Part shown: in pieces, positions 27,016-35,499 of the stretch
Layout: every line of letters begins with the position of its first letter
Position numbering within the stretch: position 1 is the stretch's first letter
Source of the DNA: Rhodomicrobium lacus
GTDB taxonomy: Bacteria > Pseudomonadota > Alphaproteobacteria > Rhizobiales > Rhodomicrobiaceae
Length of the DNA stretch: 64,000 nucleotides
Assembly: GCF_003992725.1 (NCBI RefSeq)
Contig: NZ_RZNF01000002.1
Coordinates: 1 to 64,000 of the forward strand
Reading direction: 5' to 3'
The notes under the pieces: model-generated
What the model was told of the DNA's origin: nothing
The model's database searches: none
The model's input: the letters and a program-made list of their open reading frames with translations, nothing else
Program-made: the position numbers and the translations under genes

Positions 27016-29397
27016 ATGATAACTACCCGCAGGATGCGGGCGAGCGGCTGGCTGGCCGCCGCTCCCGCAACGGGAATTGCTGTGCGCTCGTTCAAGGGGC
27101 AGGCAGCAGCGCATTGCCACTCCGTCAACGTCGTTTCGCAGAATGCGCTCATCCGGGCGTCCGCAGCATTTACATTCCTGGCAATATCGGCTGCTGGTTC
27201 ACATGCTCAAGAAAGTCAGCGGAGCGACAATCCGTCGACGCTGCCCCCGGTCGTAGTCAACCAGCCGAAAAAGGCGAAGGCGGCAAACACTCCGAAACCG
27301 AAGCGCGCCGGCGGTGAAAGAAGCGGTGTTGCGGGAGAAGCCTCGCAGAGTGCTCAGCAAGGAGGCACGGCGAACGGCAAGGTTGACGAACAGGGCGGCT
27401 TCAAGCCCAAGACGGCGCAGATCGGACCGTTCGACGGCCGCTCTCTGCAAGACATTCCCTATTCGGTGAGCGTCGCAAACAGCGACATGATCAAGGACCG
27501 GCAGGCTTCGTCGCTGGTCGATATCCTGAAATACATGCCGTCGACACAGATGGAAGCGCGCGGCGGCCTGGACGTGGGGCGCGCGCAAAGCCGTGGCATG
27601 GAAGCGGGCGTGGTCGATACCAACCACACCGATGGTTTGAATTCCGTCGGTACCACGGCGCTTCCGCTGGAAACGTTTGAGCGCGTCGAGGTGATCAACA
27701 GCCTTGCCGGAGCTTATTACGGTCCGGCAAGCCCCGGTGGCATCTTCAATTATGTGCTGAAGCGGCCGACGGATGTGCCGTTGAACGAGTTCACGACCGG
27801 CTTCAGCACGAATGGAGGCTGGCTCGAACACGCCGATGTCGGCGGCTATGTCGACGACGCCCACCGCCTCGGCTACCGCATCAACGCGCTGAACGAGCAG
27901 GGAGATGGCTTCGTCAAGAACAGTTCTCTCGACCGTCAGCTCATCAGCGCGGCAGTCGATGTGAAGCCGCGAAGCGACACGACCGTCGAACTCAACGCCT
28001 ATTACTACAAGTTCGACAAGTTCGGCTATCCAGGCGGTTTCTCGTATGGCTCGACCATCAAACTGCCCGATGCCGCAGATCCGACAACTGTCGGGTACGG
28101 GCAGAGCTTTGCAGGGATGAGCCTGGAGACATCGACCCTCAGCTTCAAGGTGAAGCACGACCTGACTCAAAACTGGAGAGTTTCCGGCGGGATGCTTTAT
28201 CAGGTCGTCGACCGGAGTTTGCTGACCGTTACGAACACGTTCCAGAACAACAACTACGATTATAAATCTACCATGGGCCTTTCGGCGGCCGGACGCTTTA
28301 TAGTCACCAGCAACACTGTCAATCTGAACGGGCGCTTCAACACCGGACCGATCGGCCATGAGCTGGTGATTGGCACAACCGGCTATATCTGGGAAATTCA
28401 ACAAGCCAAGACCAATAACACCTGGTCTTTGGGCTCGTCGAACTACTACGACCCTGACATTTTTGCCAGCCCCAACATGAGCCTGGCGATGGGCCCTCGA
28501 TTCAAGTCCGGCGACAACCGCCAGCAAACAGTTGTGGTCGGAGACACGATCAAGTTCGACGACCAGTGGTCGGCGATGGCGGTCGCCAGCTATAGCTGGA
28601 TCGACACCACAAACTACAATACTTCGGGTGTGCAGACGGGCGCGTATCAGGACGAGGGATTGAGCCCGACCGTGGCGTTGACCTACAAACCGATCAAGCC
28701 GGTTTCGGTCTACGCCGCCTACGCCGATACCCTCGAAGCCGGAGGAACGGCACCCACCACCGCCGCAAACGCCGGGGAGACGCTCGCTCCATTCCGCAGC
28801 GAACAGTACGAGGTGGGCATAAAGACCGACTTCGGCAAGTTCAGCACCGCGCTCGCCTTGTTCCAGATCGAGCGCCCGTTCGCCTTCACCGATACCGATA
28901 ACGTCTATAAGGTGCAGGGCAATCAGCGCAACAAGGGCGTTGAAGCGAGTGTCAACGGCGAGGTGCTGCCCGATCTGAGGATCTATGCCGGTGTCACGGT
29001 TCTCGATCCGATCCTCACGGATACGGGCGTTACGACGACCGAAAACAAACAGGTCGTCGGTGTGCCGCTCTATCAGGCGAATCTGCTCGCCGAGTATGCC
29101 TTGCCGTGGGTCGAAGGGCTGTATGTCAACCTCAACATCCATTACACCGGCGAGCGTGCGGCAAACAACCTGAACACCACTTGGGCCGACGGGTATACGA
29201 CGCTCGACCTCGGCGGTCGATACGAGACGCAGGTCATGGGGAAAAAGACGACAGTTCGTCTGGCCGTGAACAACGTCTTCGACGAGAAATACTGGGCGTC
29301 CATCTTCCCCGGAAGCATCAACGGCGTTGTAGGCTCCAACACGGCGTTTCTTGGAACCCCACTGGAAGCTCGCCTCAGCGCTAGCGTCAAGTTCTGA
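27016..29397 (+). CDS. TonB-dependent siderophore receptor 2
   Basis: This is an outer-membrane receptor of 793 residues in the FhuA/FpvA-like siderophore class. It has a long N-terminus with a hydrophobic export segment (ASAAFTFLAISAAG, then SHAQ), a TonB-box-like TLPPVVVNQPKK and a lysine-rich linker. The plug follows (DIPYSVSVANSDMIKDRQASSLVDILKYMPS, RGMEAG, LETFERVEVINSLAGAYYGPASPGGIFNYVLKRP), then a barrel ending LEARLSASVKF. The start ATG has GGGGGA five bases upstream. It leads a five-gene set of receptor, methyltransferase, binding protein, ATPase and permease. The substrate is unknown; it may be a foreign siderophore or another metal chelate. Confidence 0.88.
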   Translation: MITTRRMRASGWLAAAPATGIAVRSFKGQAAAHCHSVNVVSQNALIRASAAFTFLAISAAGSHAQESQRSDNPSTLPPVVVNQPKKAKAANTPKPKRAGGERSGVAGEASQSAQQGGTANGKVDEQGGFKPKTAQIGPFDGRSLQDIPYSVSVANSDMIKDRQASSLVDILKYMPSTQMEARGGLDVGRAQSRGMEAGVVDTNHTDGLNSVGTTALPLETFERVEVINSLAGAYYGPASPGGIFNYVLKRPTDVPLNEFTTGFSTNGGWLEHADVGGYVDDAHRLGYRINALNEQGDGFVKNSSLDRQLISAAVDVKPRSDTTVELNAYYYKFDKFGYPGGFSYGSTIKLPDAADPTTVGYGQSFAGMSLETSTLSFKVKHDLTQNWRVSGGMLYQVVDRSLLTVTNTFQNNNYDYKSTMGLSAAGRFIVTSNTVNLNGRFNTGPIGHELVIGTTGYIWEIQQAKTNNTWSLGSSNYYDPDIFASPNMSLAMGPRFKSGDNRQQTVVVGDTIKFDDQWSAMAVASYSWIDTTNYNTSGVQTGAYQDEGLSPTVALTYKPIKPVSVYAAYADTLEAGGTAPTTAANAGETLAPFRSEQYEVGIKTDFGKFSTALALFQIERPFAFTDTDNVYKVQGNQRNKGVEASVNGEVLPDLRIYAGVTVLDPILTDTGVTTTENKQVVGVPLYQANLLAEYALPWVEGLYVNLNIHYTGERAANNLNTTWADGYTTLDLGGRYETQVMGKKTTVRLAVNNVFDEKYWASIFPGSINGVVGSNTAFLGTPLEARLSASVKF

Positions 29398-29423
29398 TAT
29401 CTGATCTGCGAGAGGACTGCGAT

Positions 29424-30242
29424 ATGGCCGGACTGATCGACTGGGAAATGCTTTGGGCGCTGACGACATCGCCGCTCATGAGCAAGCCCCAGATGTGGGA
29501 CGATTTCGCCAGCCGCTACGACGGCTATTCCAGCCTCGAACAGGAGTATACTTGGCATCAGATCGATGCCTTGCGCATCGAACCAGCCGATACCGTTCTC
29601 GATGTGGGTGCGGGAACGGGTCGCATCAGCATACCGGTGGCGAGGCGGGCGCGATCGGTGATCGCGCTCGACATTTCGGCGTCGATGCTGGAGCGGGTTC
29701 GCAAGAACGCGGAAAAGGCTGCGCTCGCGAATATTGAAACGCTGCATCTTCAATGGGATCAGGTCGTGCCCGGTGAGACGGTGCCAGTGCACGATGTGGT
29801 TATTGCATCGCGCTCCCCGGCCGCGAGCGATCTCGCGAAGCTTAACGCTTTGGCTCGCAAATACGTTTACATTATGCTGTTCTGCGGGCCGAGCCTCAAG
29901 CACTTCCATGACACACTTGTAGAGGGGATCAATCCGAAGCCGTTGACCGCCGCGCCCCCTCAAAGGCCGTCGCCTATGCCCGGCTTCGCCCTGCTTTTCA
30001 ATCGCGTCATAAACATGGGCTATGCGGCCAATGTGTCTTACGTCGTAGACGGCTTTTCCCGGACCTATGCGGACTGGGCGGCGGTCTGGTCCGATTTCGC
30101 GTGGCTCGAACTGCCCGAAACTGCGGAAGACCGCTTTCGACAGAACATCTCACCCTATTTGACTGACTCCTCTGGAGGCTTGCAGCTTCGCATGGAAACT
30201 CGGACTGCAGTTGTATGGTGGGCGAAAGGAGACAGGCTGTGA
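29424..30242 (+). CDS. Class I SAM-dependent methyltransferase in an import operon
   Basis: The 272-residue cytoplasmic protein has a Methyltransf_11/25-type core: VLDVGAGTGRISIPVA (motif I), VIALDISASMLERVRKNA (motif II), then VHDVVIASRSP. It lies 26 bp after receptor 2 and its stop overlaps the next start as TGATG, so it is part of the import operon. Its C-terminal half (NMGYAANVSYVVDGFSRTYADWAAVWSDF) is not one I can assign to a function. A methyltransferase inside a metal-chelate uptake operon could modify the chelate or a metal-binding ligand after import, but the acceptor cannot be read from sequence. Confidence 0.8.
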   Translation: MAGLIDWEMLWALTTSPLMSKPQMWDDFASRYDGYSSLEQEYTWHQIDALRIEPADTVLDVGAGTGRISIPVARRARSVIALDISASMLERVRKNAEKAALANIETLHLQWDQVVPGETVPVHDVVIASRSPAASDLAKLNALARKYVYIMLFCGPSLKHFHDTLVEGINPKPLTAAPPQRPSPMPGFALLFNRVINMGYAANVSYVVDGFSRTYADWAAVWSDFAWLELPETAEDRFRQNISPYLTDSSGGLQLRMETRTAVVWWAKGDRL

Positions 30243-31294
30243 TGGGAATTACGTCTGCCGCGCTTCGCCGTGCGGTGCTTGCCTTCGGTGTACTGACCGT
30301 TTCGTTCTGCGCGCAGGCCGATGAGGTTTCGGGCAAGCGTAGTGTGACCTATTACGGCTCCACCACGCTCACGGTCCCCGAGCGCGTCACCCGCATCGCC
30401 ACCGCCTGGGAGGCCCAGAACTCCATCATTGCGATGCTTGGTTACGGCGACAAGATCGTGGCGACGACACGGATCGTCCGCGACATGCCGGTTTTTCGGA
30501 AGTTTGTGCCCTCGATCAAGGACGCCGAACTGGCAAGCCTCGGAGGCATGGCGGATGTCGATGTGGAACGTCTGCTGCTCCTGCGCCCCGACATTCTGTT
30601 TATCGCGGGTGCGCTGCCTCCGGCGAAGCAGACGCAACTGGCAAGCGGGGGCATCGCCGTTGCTGCGTTTCGGGCGAATTCGATGGACGCGTTGCTCGAA
30701 CGGACGCTGATCACCGGCGAGCTGTTCGGCCCCGCCGCTTTGGCGAAAGCGCATGCTTTCCGTGATTATTTCGAGGCAAACAAGGCGCGCGTTGCAAAAG
30801 CGCTCGCTGGCCTGCCCGCTGAAAAGCGGCTCAAGATTTACCTGGCCCAAGGTTCGCCGACAGCAACATCCGGGCGTCCTTCGCTCAATCAGGACTGGAT
30901 GGATCTCGGAGGCGCGATCAACGTCGCCGAACACTGGTTCGAGGGAATCGGCAATGCAACGGGACGGGTCACGGTAGAGCGGGTCATTGAGGCGGATCCA
31001 GACGTCATCATAGCCATGCGCGCTTCGGACGCCGAGGAGATCCGCAGCGACCCCCGCTGGAAAGGCATCAAGGCGGTGAGGGAAGGGCGTGTTTACGCCA
31101 ACCCGCGCGGTATGTTCTGGTGGTGCCGGGAGACATCGGAGGAAGCCTTGCAGTTTTTGTGGCTCGCTTCGATCCTTTACCCCGACCGGCTCAACGTGGA
31201 CATGGCAGCTGAGACGCGTGCGTTTTACAAGCAGTTTTACGGCTATGATCTGACAGAAGCAGAAACCGCCGATTTCCTTCGTCCCGCAAACTGA
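30242..31294 (+). CDS. Periplasmic metal-chelate binding protein 2
   Basis: This PF01497-type binding protein has a signal peptide (LRRAVLAFGVLTVSFCAQA). Features include TLTVPERVTRIATAWEAQNSIIAML, DVDVERLLLLRPDILFIAG, VTVERVIEADPDVIIAMRA and a C-terminal GMFWWCRETSEEALQFLWLASILYP. The last segment, rich in Trp, Cys and Arg, differs from the binding protein of importer 1, pointing to a different ligand. I chose the ATG overlapping the methyltransferase stop (TGATG), with AAAGGAG about 10 bases upstream. Together with the ATPase and one permease it forms importer 2. Confidence 0.85.
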   Translation: MGITSAALRRAVLAFGVLTVSFCAQADEVSGKRSVTYYGSTTLTVPERVTRIATAWEAQNSIIAMLGYGDKIVATTRIVRDMPVFRKFVPSIKDAELASLGGMADVDVERLLLLRPDILFIAGALPPAKQTQLASGGIAVAAFRANSMDALLERTLITGELFGPAALAKAHAFRDYFEANKARVAKALAGLPAEKRLKIYLAQGSPTATSGRPSLNQDWMDLGGAINVAEHWFEGIGNATGRVTVERVIEADPDVIIAMRASDAEEIRSDPRWKGIKAVREGRVYANPRGMFWWCRETSEEALQFLWLASILYPDRLNVDMAAETRAFYKQFYGYDLTEAETADFLRPAN

Positions 31295-31297
31295 AGC

Positions 31298-32092
31298 ATG
31301 ACTTCCAGCGATCGAAGTTCAAGGCTCGAAGTCCGCGCGGTGCGTTTTGCGTATGGGGCGCGCGAGGTACTTGGAGGAATCGATTTCGCCTTCGAATGCG
31401 GCGAGTTCGTTTCGCTCCTCGGCGCCAATGGCGCGGGCAAAAGCACCTTGTTGCGCGTGATGTTGGGCCTTGTCCGGCCGACCGCCGGAGCCGTGCTTCT
31501 GAACGGGGAGCCCATCGCCAGACTGAGCCGGCGCGTGACGTCCCGTCATCTTGCCTACGTGCCTCAAACACATGTCAGCCCCTTTCCATACACTGTCCGC
31601 GAGGTCGTCATGATGGGAAGGCTCGGTGAAACGGGCATGATGAAAAGCCCGAGCGCCAACGATGAAAGCCTAGTGGACGACGCTATCGCGCGTCTGGGCA
31701 TCGTTCATCTGGCGGCAAGGCCTTACACCGAGATTTCGGGCGGCGAACGACAGTTGACGCTGGTTAGCCGCGCTCTCGCGCAAGGCGCGCGACTTCTCAT
31801 CCTCGACGAACCGGCGTCAGCTCTCGACTTCGGCCATCAGCATCGGCTGATGACCCATCTCATGGCCTTGGTTGACGACGGCTACGGTGTTTTCATGAGC
31901 ACACATCACCCGGATCACGCTCTCATGGCGGCGACGCGAGCTATCCTGCTGAAGGACGGCCGCGTCATGGTCGACGGTGCGCCTGAGGACTGCCTGGATG
32001 GGGAGGCGATCTGGCGTTTGTACGGCGTTCGCGTCGCCGGAACCGGGCGTTTGGCACCCTCTCCGTTTGGTCCCTTGCGAGAGACGACATGA
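31298..32092 (+). CDS. FecE-type ABC ATPase of importer 2
   Basis: This cytoplasmic ATPase of 264 residues has Walker A LLGANGAGKSTLL, Q-loop YVPQTHVSPFP, signature EISGGERQLTLVSRALAQ, Walker B LLILDEPASALD and switch histidine STHHPDH. All catalytic elements are intact. It begins three bases after the binding-protein stop and its own stop overlaps the permease start (ATGA), so translation of the three transporter subunits is coupled. It energises uptake of the chelate delivered through receptor 2. Confidence 0.9.
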   Translation: MTSSDRSSRLEVRAVRFAYGAREVLGGIDFAFECGEFVSLLGANGAGKSTLLRVMLGLVRPTAGAVLLNGEPIARLSRRVTSRHLAYVPQTHVSPFPYTVREVVMMGRLGETGMMKSPSANDESLVDDAIARLGIVHLAARPYTEISGGERQLTLVSRALAQGARLLILDEPASALDFGHQHRLMTHLMALVDDGYGVFMSTHHPDHALMAATRAILLKDGRVMVDGAPEDCLDGEAIWRLYGVRVAGTGRLAPSPFGPLRETT

Positions 32093-33117
32093 TCGGGCGC
32101 GGTATCCCGGTTCCGGGCTGGCTGTTCGGTTGTATCGTGCTCATGTTGGCAATGACGGTTCTGGCGCTGTCTGTCGGCGCTTACCCGATAAGAGTGAGCG
32201 AGATTTTGCACTTCCTCGCTGCCACAGCGGGATTGACTGAAATGGACCCGGCGAGAAGGGCTGTCCTCTCCAACGTCCTTGTCGACGTCCGGCTGCCACG
32301 GGTGCTCGCGGCGATTCTAGTCGGCATGGCGCTCGCGTGTTCGGGTGCTGCTTTTCAGGCGGTTTTCAGAAATCCCCTCGTATCGCCGGGCCTTCTTGGT
32401 GTGCTTGCCGGAGCGGCTTTCGGTGCGGCTCTCGGAATGGTGCTGGACGGATCCTGGGCACTCATTCAGCTCCTGTGCTTCGTTATGGGGCTTGCGGCCG
32501 TAGCGGTCGGGGTGGGCGTGGCTACGTCCTTCGGCGGTGCATCCATGATCACGCTCGTCCTTGGCGGGGTGATCAGCAGCGCAATGTTCGGTGCATTGCT
32601 GTCCATCATCAAATATGTGGCGGACCCGCAGAACCAATTGCCTTCGATTGTTTACTGGATGATGGGTAATCTCGGCATGCCGGGTCTCGAACAGACGTTA
32701 TGGCTTGCCGGGCCGATCATTGCAGGAATCATATCCCTAGCTCTTCTGGGGCGTGGTCTCGATGCTCTTTCCATGGGCGATGACGAGGCGCGTGCCCTCG
32801 GCATCCCGGTCGATACCTTGCGGTATGCCGTCATAGTGATCGCCACATTGCTTTCGGCCATTACCGTTTCGATGGTCGGAATGATCGGCTGGGTCGGCCT
32901 GTTCGTTCCCCACGCGGCGCGCATCCTGCTCGGTCCAGGGAACCGCCGCCTTCTGATCGCGAGCGCCTTGCTCGGCGCCAGTTTCCTTCTCGCGGCGGAT
33001 TTTTTGGCGCGTATGGTCGCGAGTGCCGAAATCCCCATCGGCATCGTCACCGAATGCCTCGGCATTCCAATGTTCTTACTGGTGCTTCGTAAGGCGCGGC
33101 GCGGCTGGGCGGCTTGA
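32089..33117 (+). CDS. FecCD-type ABC permease of importer 2
   Basis: This multi-spanning membrane protein of 342 residues has VDVRLPRVLAAILVGMALACSGAAFQ, RNPLVSPGLLGVLAGAAFG, VGLFVPHAARIL and a terminal IPIGIVTECLGIPMFLLVLRK. Importer 2 has one permease gene, so the channel would be a homodimer, unlike the two-permease importer 1. It is the last gene of the operon. Accessory repeat DNA begins within 200 bp of its stop, so this marks the end of the iron locus. Confidence 0.9.
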   Translation: MIGRGIPVPGWLFGCIVLMLAMTVLALSVGAYPIRVSEILHFLAATAGLTEMDPARRAVLSNVLVDVRLPRVLAAILVGMALACSGAAFQAVFRNPLVSPGLLGVLAGAAFGAALGMVLDGSWALIQLLCFVMGLAAVAVGVGVATSFGGASMITLVLGGVISSAMFGALLSIIKYVADPQNQLPSIVYWMMGNLGMPGLEQTLWLAGPIIAGIISLALLGRGLDALSMGDDEARALGIPVDTLRYAVIVIATLLSAITVSMVGMIGWVGLFVPHAARILLGPGNRRLLIASALLGASFLLAADFLARMVASAEIPIGIVTECLGIPMFLLVLRKARRGWAA

Positions 33118-33310
33118 TGGTGGCTGGCAACGTGGGGTTGGTTCTGGTCAGCTGTTCGATCTGGTCTTTCGAATGAAACTTTTTTGTTCCGCCGAGGACG
33201 GTGTGCTTTCCCCAGTCGCGAGGCGGCGGCGTTTCAGGATGAAACTTCGTTTTTGTCATCGGCCTCGCTTGGACGACAGGTCAATGGCTTATCCGAATGT
33301 CATAGAACAC
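33118..33310. other. Junction between iron locus and repeat copy B
   Basis: I see no gene. A minus-strand fragment (RDWGKHTVLGGTKKFHSKDQ) can be read but has no start or context. The stretch probably holds debris of earlier insertions. Confidence 0.4.
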
Positions 33311-33526
33311 GGATTTCACTTTCCATCGCGCAACTCCGTGTTCACGACACTCGTATAATTTTTTTACACGATGAACCTATGGCGCACAGTCGAATACAGC
33401 GTGCTCATGGACGAGAAGAAGACCGAAACCCTGACCATCCGCCTGACGCCTTCCCAAAAGGCGCTGCTCGTGCGACCAACCAAGGCTGACAAGATATCTC
33501 CGGCGCAGCTTGCAGCTATCGTCATA

Positions 33527-34571
33527 GAGCGTTTCCTCACTTCACCGAATCGCGGGGGATTCCGTTTTTGTGCGAACAGTGATTCATGATGCTGGCCGGG
33601 CGGAGGCCGGCATCGATGACACGACCCCTTTCGAACGATCTTCGTGAGCGCGTTGTTGCGGCGGTTCTTCGCGGCGCAAGCTGCCGGGAGGCGGCGGCCC
33701 GCTTCGATGTCGCGGTTTCGAGTGTGGTGAAGCTGATGCAGCGCTATCGGGCGACCAGCTCGGTGGCGCCGGGCAAGATGGGCGGACACCGCAAGCGCAT
33801 TCTCCTGCCGCATCGCGAGTTCATCGAGGAGCGGCTCAAACAGACCCCGCATCTCTCGCTGCACGCCTTGAAGGCAGAGCTTGCCGCGCGCGGGGTGTCT
33901 GTCTCGCACAACGCGGTGTGGGAGTTCCTGCGGCACGAGGGCTTGCGCTTCAAAAAAAGCGATGCTCGCCCTCGAACAGGCTCGCCCGGACGTCGCGCGG
34001 CGGCGCCGGCGCTGGAAGGCGCGGCAGGCAAGCCTTGATCCGGCGAAGCTCGTCTTCATCGACGAGACCTGGATCAAGACCAACATGGCTCCCCTGCGCG
34101 GCTGGGGGCCAAAGGGAAAGCGCCTGCGCGCCTATGCTCCGCACGGCCATTGGCGGACGCTGACATTCATCGGGGCGCTGCGGCTGGACCGGCTCACCGC
34201 GCCTTGCGTCTTCGACGGCCCGATCAACGGCGAGTGCTTCCGCGCCTATACCGAACAGCAATTGGTCCCGGTCCTCAAACCCGGCGACATCGTGGTCATG
34301 GATAATCTCGGCAGCCATAAGGGCAAGGCCGTGCGGATGGCGATCCGCAAGGCCGGGGCGAGGTTCCTGTTCCTGCCTCCCTATTCCCCTGACCTTAATC
34401 CGATCGAGCAAGCCTTCGCCAAGATCAAACACTGGATGCGATGCGCCCGGAAGCGAACCATCGAGGACGTCTGCGCCCAGATCGGCGCCCTCGTCGAAAC
34501 AATCGTCCCCACCGAGTGCAAAAGCTACTTCGAGAACGATGGATACGGTTCTGTCAAAACATGAAACGCTC
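33527..34571 (+). mobile_element. Complete IS630-family insertion sequence, 1045 bp
   Basis: The element is bounded by imperfect terminal inverted repeats beginning GAGCGTTTC on the left and ending GAAACGCTC on the right, and by a duplicated TA on each side (33525-33526 and 34572-34573). The uninterrupted sequence is known from copy A, which confirms the TA target. It carries one transposase in two overlapping frames. Ends, target duplication and gene all look intact, so the insertion is probably recent. Confidence 0.93.
33586..34564 (+). CDS. IS630-family transposase, two frames (orfA/orfB)
   Basis: The first frame runs to 34038 and encodes the HTH part ([39 protein letters not shown] and a second helical region). 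The second frame, readable from about 33881, encodes the catalytic DDE domain ([48 protein letters not shown]). The frames meet at a run of seven As at 33952-33958, where skipping one base gives ...[10 protein letters not shown]. Several IS630-group elements make a fused transposase by slippage, so this is likely programmed rather than a defect, but a mutation is possible. All three acidic residues are present. Confidence 0.85.
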
Positions 34572-34876
34572 TAGAGGAATGGCTTGAAGCGAAGACAGGG
34601 GCCGCGGACAAGGCCGTTCGTTAGACCGTGTCTTACGTCTGAGGTTCATGGGAAAAAGGCAATGTCCCGGCGCAGTCTTCCGAGCCGCATGCGGGCTTTC
34701 GGACAGGATTGGGAGGCGGCGGCGCGCCTCCTTCCCCTGGCAGGGATTTCGAGCGCCGCAAGGCGAATGTTGCGCGATCATCGGGCGGTCTTTGTGGAGG
34801 CCGGGATCGGGTTTGCGACAATGCTGGGTTGCGGCTGGAGCGATGAGGGCTGTTGCTGCCATCACGAGAAGATCGC

Positions 34877-35218
34877 GCCGGTTCGAGGTCTTCTCTCTTA
34901 TCGAAGACATGCATGTCGCATCCCTTCATGCGCGCTTCGTCCTCCCATTCCATGTGCCGTGAGCCCGTTATAGGGTCAGATACCCCGCCGAAACGCTGCG
35001 CATACCGAGGTGGCGTGTCTGCCATCTGCGCGCGCTCATCCTGCGGCGTGCAGAAGCGTGATCTGCGCGAAAAATCCGGCCTGTTGTGCGTCGTCCGCGT
35101 CGATCCGAAGGAGAGTAAGCGCCTGTGAAACGGCCCGCTAGTGGGTCCGCTTTCACACATCTTGCCATCACTTTCTACGAGGGGATGAGCCTTTTCGCGA
35201 GGGTCTGTTCCCGGCGGG
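34877..35218. other. Gene-poor stretch before the CTAG array
   Basis: About 340 bp follow the repeat. A minus-strand frame (MADTPPRYAQRFGGVSDPITG, HMEWEDEARMKGCDMHVFDKREDL) is readable and has the look of a plasmid-gene fragment, but I cannot identify it or find a start signal. Otherwise I see nothing. Confidence 0.35.
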
Positions 35219-35295
35219 AAAATATGCTAGAAAGGTGCTAGACGTTTTCTAGCACTTTGCGACGCTTTTGTTCTAGCACCTTTCTAGCATATTTT
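35219..35295. repeat. Perfect 24-bp inverted repeat within the CTAG array
   Basis: The left arm 35219-35242 begins AAAATATGCTAGAAAGG and continues GTGCTAGA. The right arm 35272-35295 is its exact reverse complement. The 29-base spacer contains a further CTAG. Each arm holds two CTAG sites 11 bases apart. A stem this long could extrude as a cruciform or simply present paired binding sites. Confidence 0.85.
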
Positions 35296-35309
35296 GGATC
35301 CGGGAGATC

Positions 35310-35338
35310 GTTCCTTCTAGCAATATGCTAGATGGAAC
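35310..35338. repeat. Second dyad in the CTAG array
   Basis: GTTCCTTCTAGCA and TGCTAGATGGAAC pair with one mismatch across a 3-base spacer, placing two CTAG sites 11 bases apart in opposite orientation, like the arms of the larger repeat. Confidence 0.75.
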
Positions 35339-35499
35339 GGCCTCCGACCTACTAGAATGAAGTTGGCGAAAGGTGCTAGAAAAGGCAGCGAACTTCGATC
35401 CCAGAATGCCACCTGGAAATACGGTCGACCATCGGCGCAATCCGTCAGCGAAGACGGACTCCATCGGGACCGGCAGATTTGCGAATGCGATCTTGAGTT

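Larger units (their letters stand above)
33407..34624 (+). pseudogene. Ribbon-helix-helix gene, copy B, interrupted by IS
   Basis: The N-terminal part MDEKKTETLTIRLTPSQ and the following helix are kept, with changes (LVRPTKADKISPAQLAAIVIE). The gene is cut after the second helix begins by the IS630-family element. The last codons (EEWLEAKTGAADKAVR and a stop) lie on the far side of the element. Substitutions such as a proline in the first helix suggest it was already decaying before the insertion, or that copy A is the functional one. Confidence 0.75.
33311..34876. repeat. Long repeat, copy B, split by an IS
   Basis: This is the same sequence as copy A at 142-672, in the same orientation. 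Removing the 1045-bp IS and one TA restores a continuous repeat of about 520 bp. In this copy a frame after the RHH gene stays open (MSRRSLPSRMRAFGQDWEAAARLLPLAGISS through EAGIGFATMLGCGWSDEGCC), while in copy A it is broken. The two copies bracket the whole siderophore locus, so homologous recombination between them could delete it. Confidence 0.8.
35219..35380. repeat. Phased array of nine CTAG sites (candidate centromere or iteron)
   Basis: CTAG occurs at 35227, 35238, 35249, 35273, 35284, 35317, 35328, 35352 and 35376. The steps are 11, 11, 24, 11, 33, 11, 24 and 24 bases, close to whole turns of the helix, so the sites face nearly one side of the DNA. Most are within TGCTAGA/TCTAGCA. CTAG is a rare tetramer in most bacterial genomes. 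The array lies downstream of a parA plus ribbon-helix-helix operon, and TTTGCTAGCA recurs at that operon's promoter. A partition-protein binding site is the best inference; a replication iteron or recombinase arm sites are alternatives. Confidence 0.75.

Noticed and set aside
27199-29469. Long minus-strand open frame opposite TonB receptor 2
   Set aside because: It is an antisense shadow of a GC-rich gene: the protein is rich in Arg, Val and Asp repeats without domains, and the plus strand encodes a clear receptor.
35227-35379. CRISPR array as an explanation of the repeated CTAG units
   Set aside because: Units are only 7-9 bases, occur in both orientations and have no uniform spacers; no cas genes are present.
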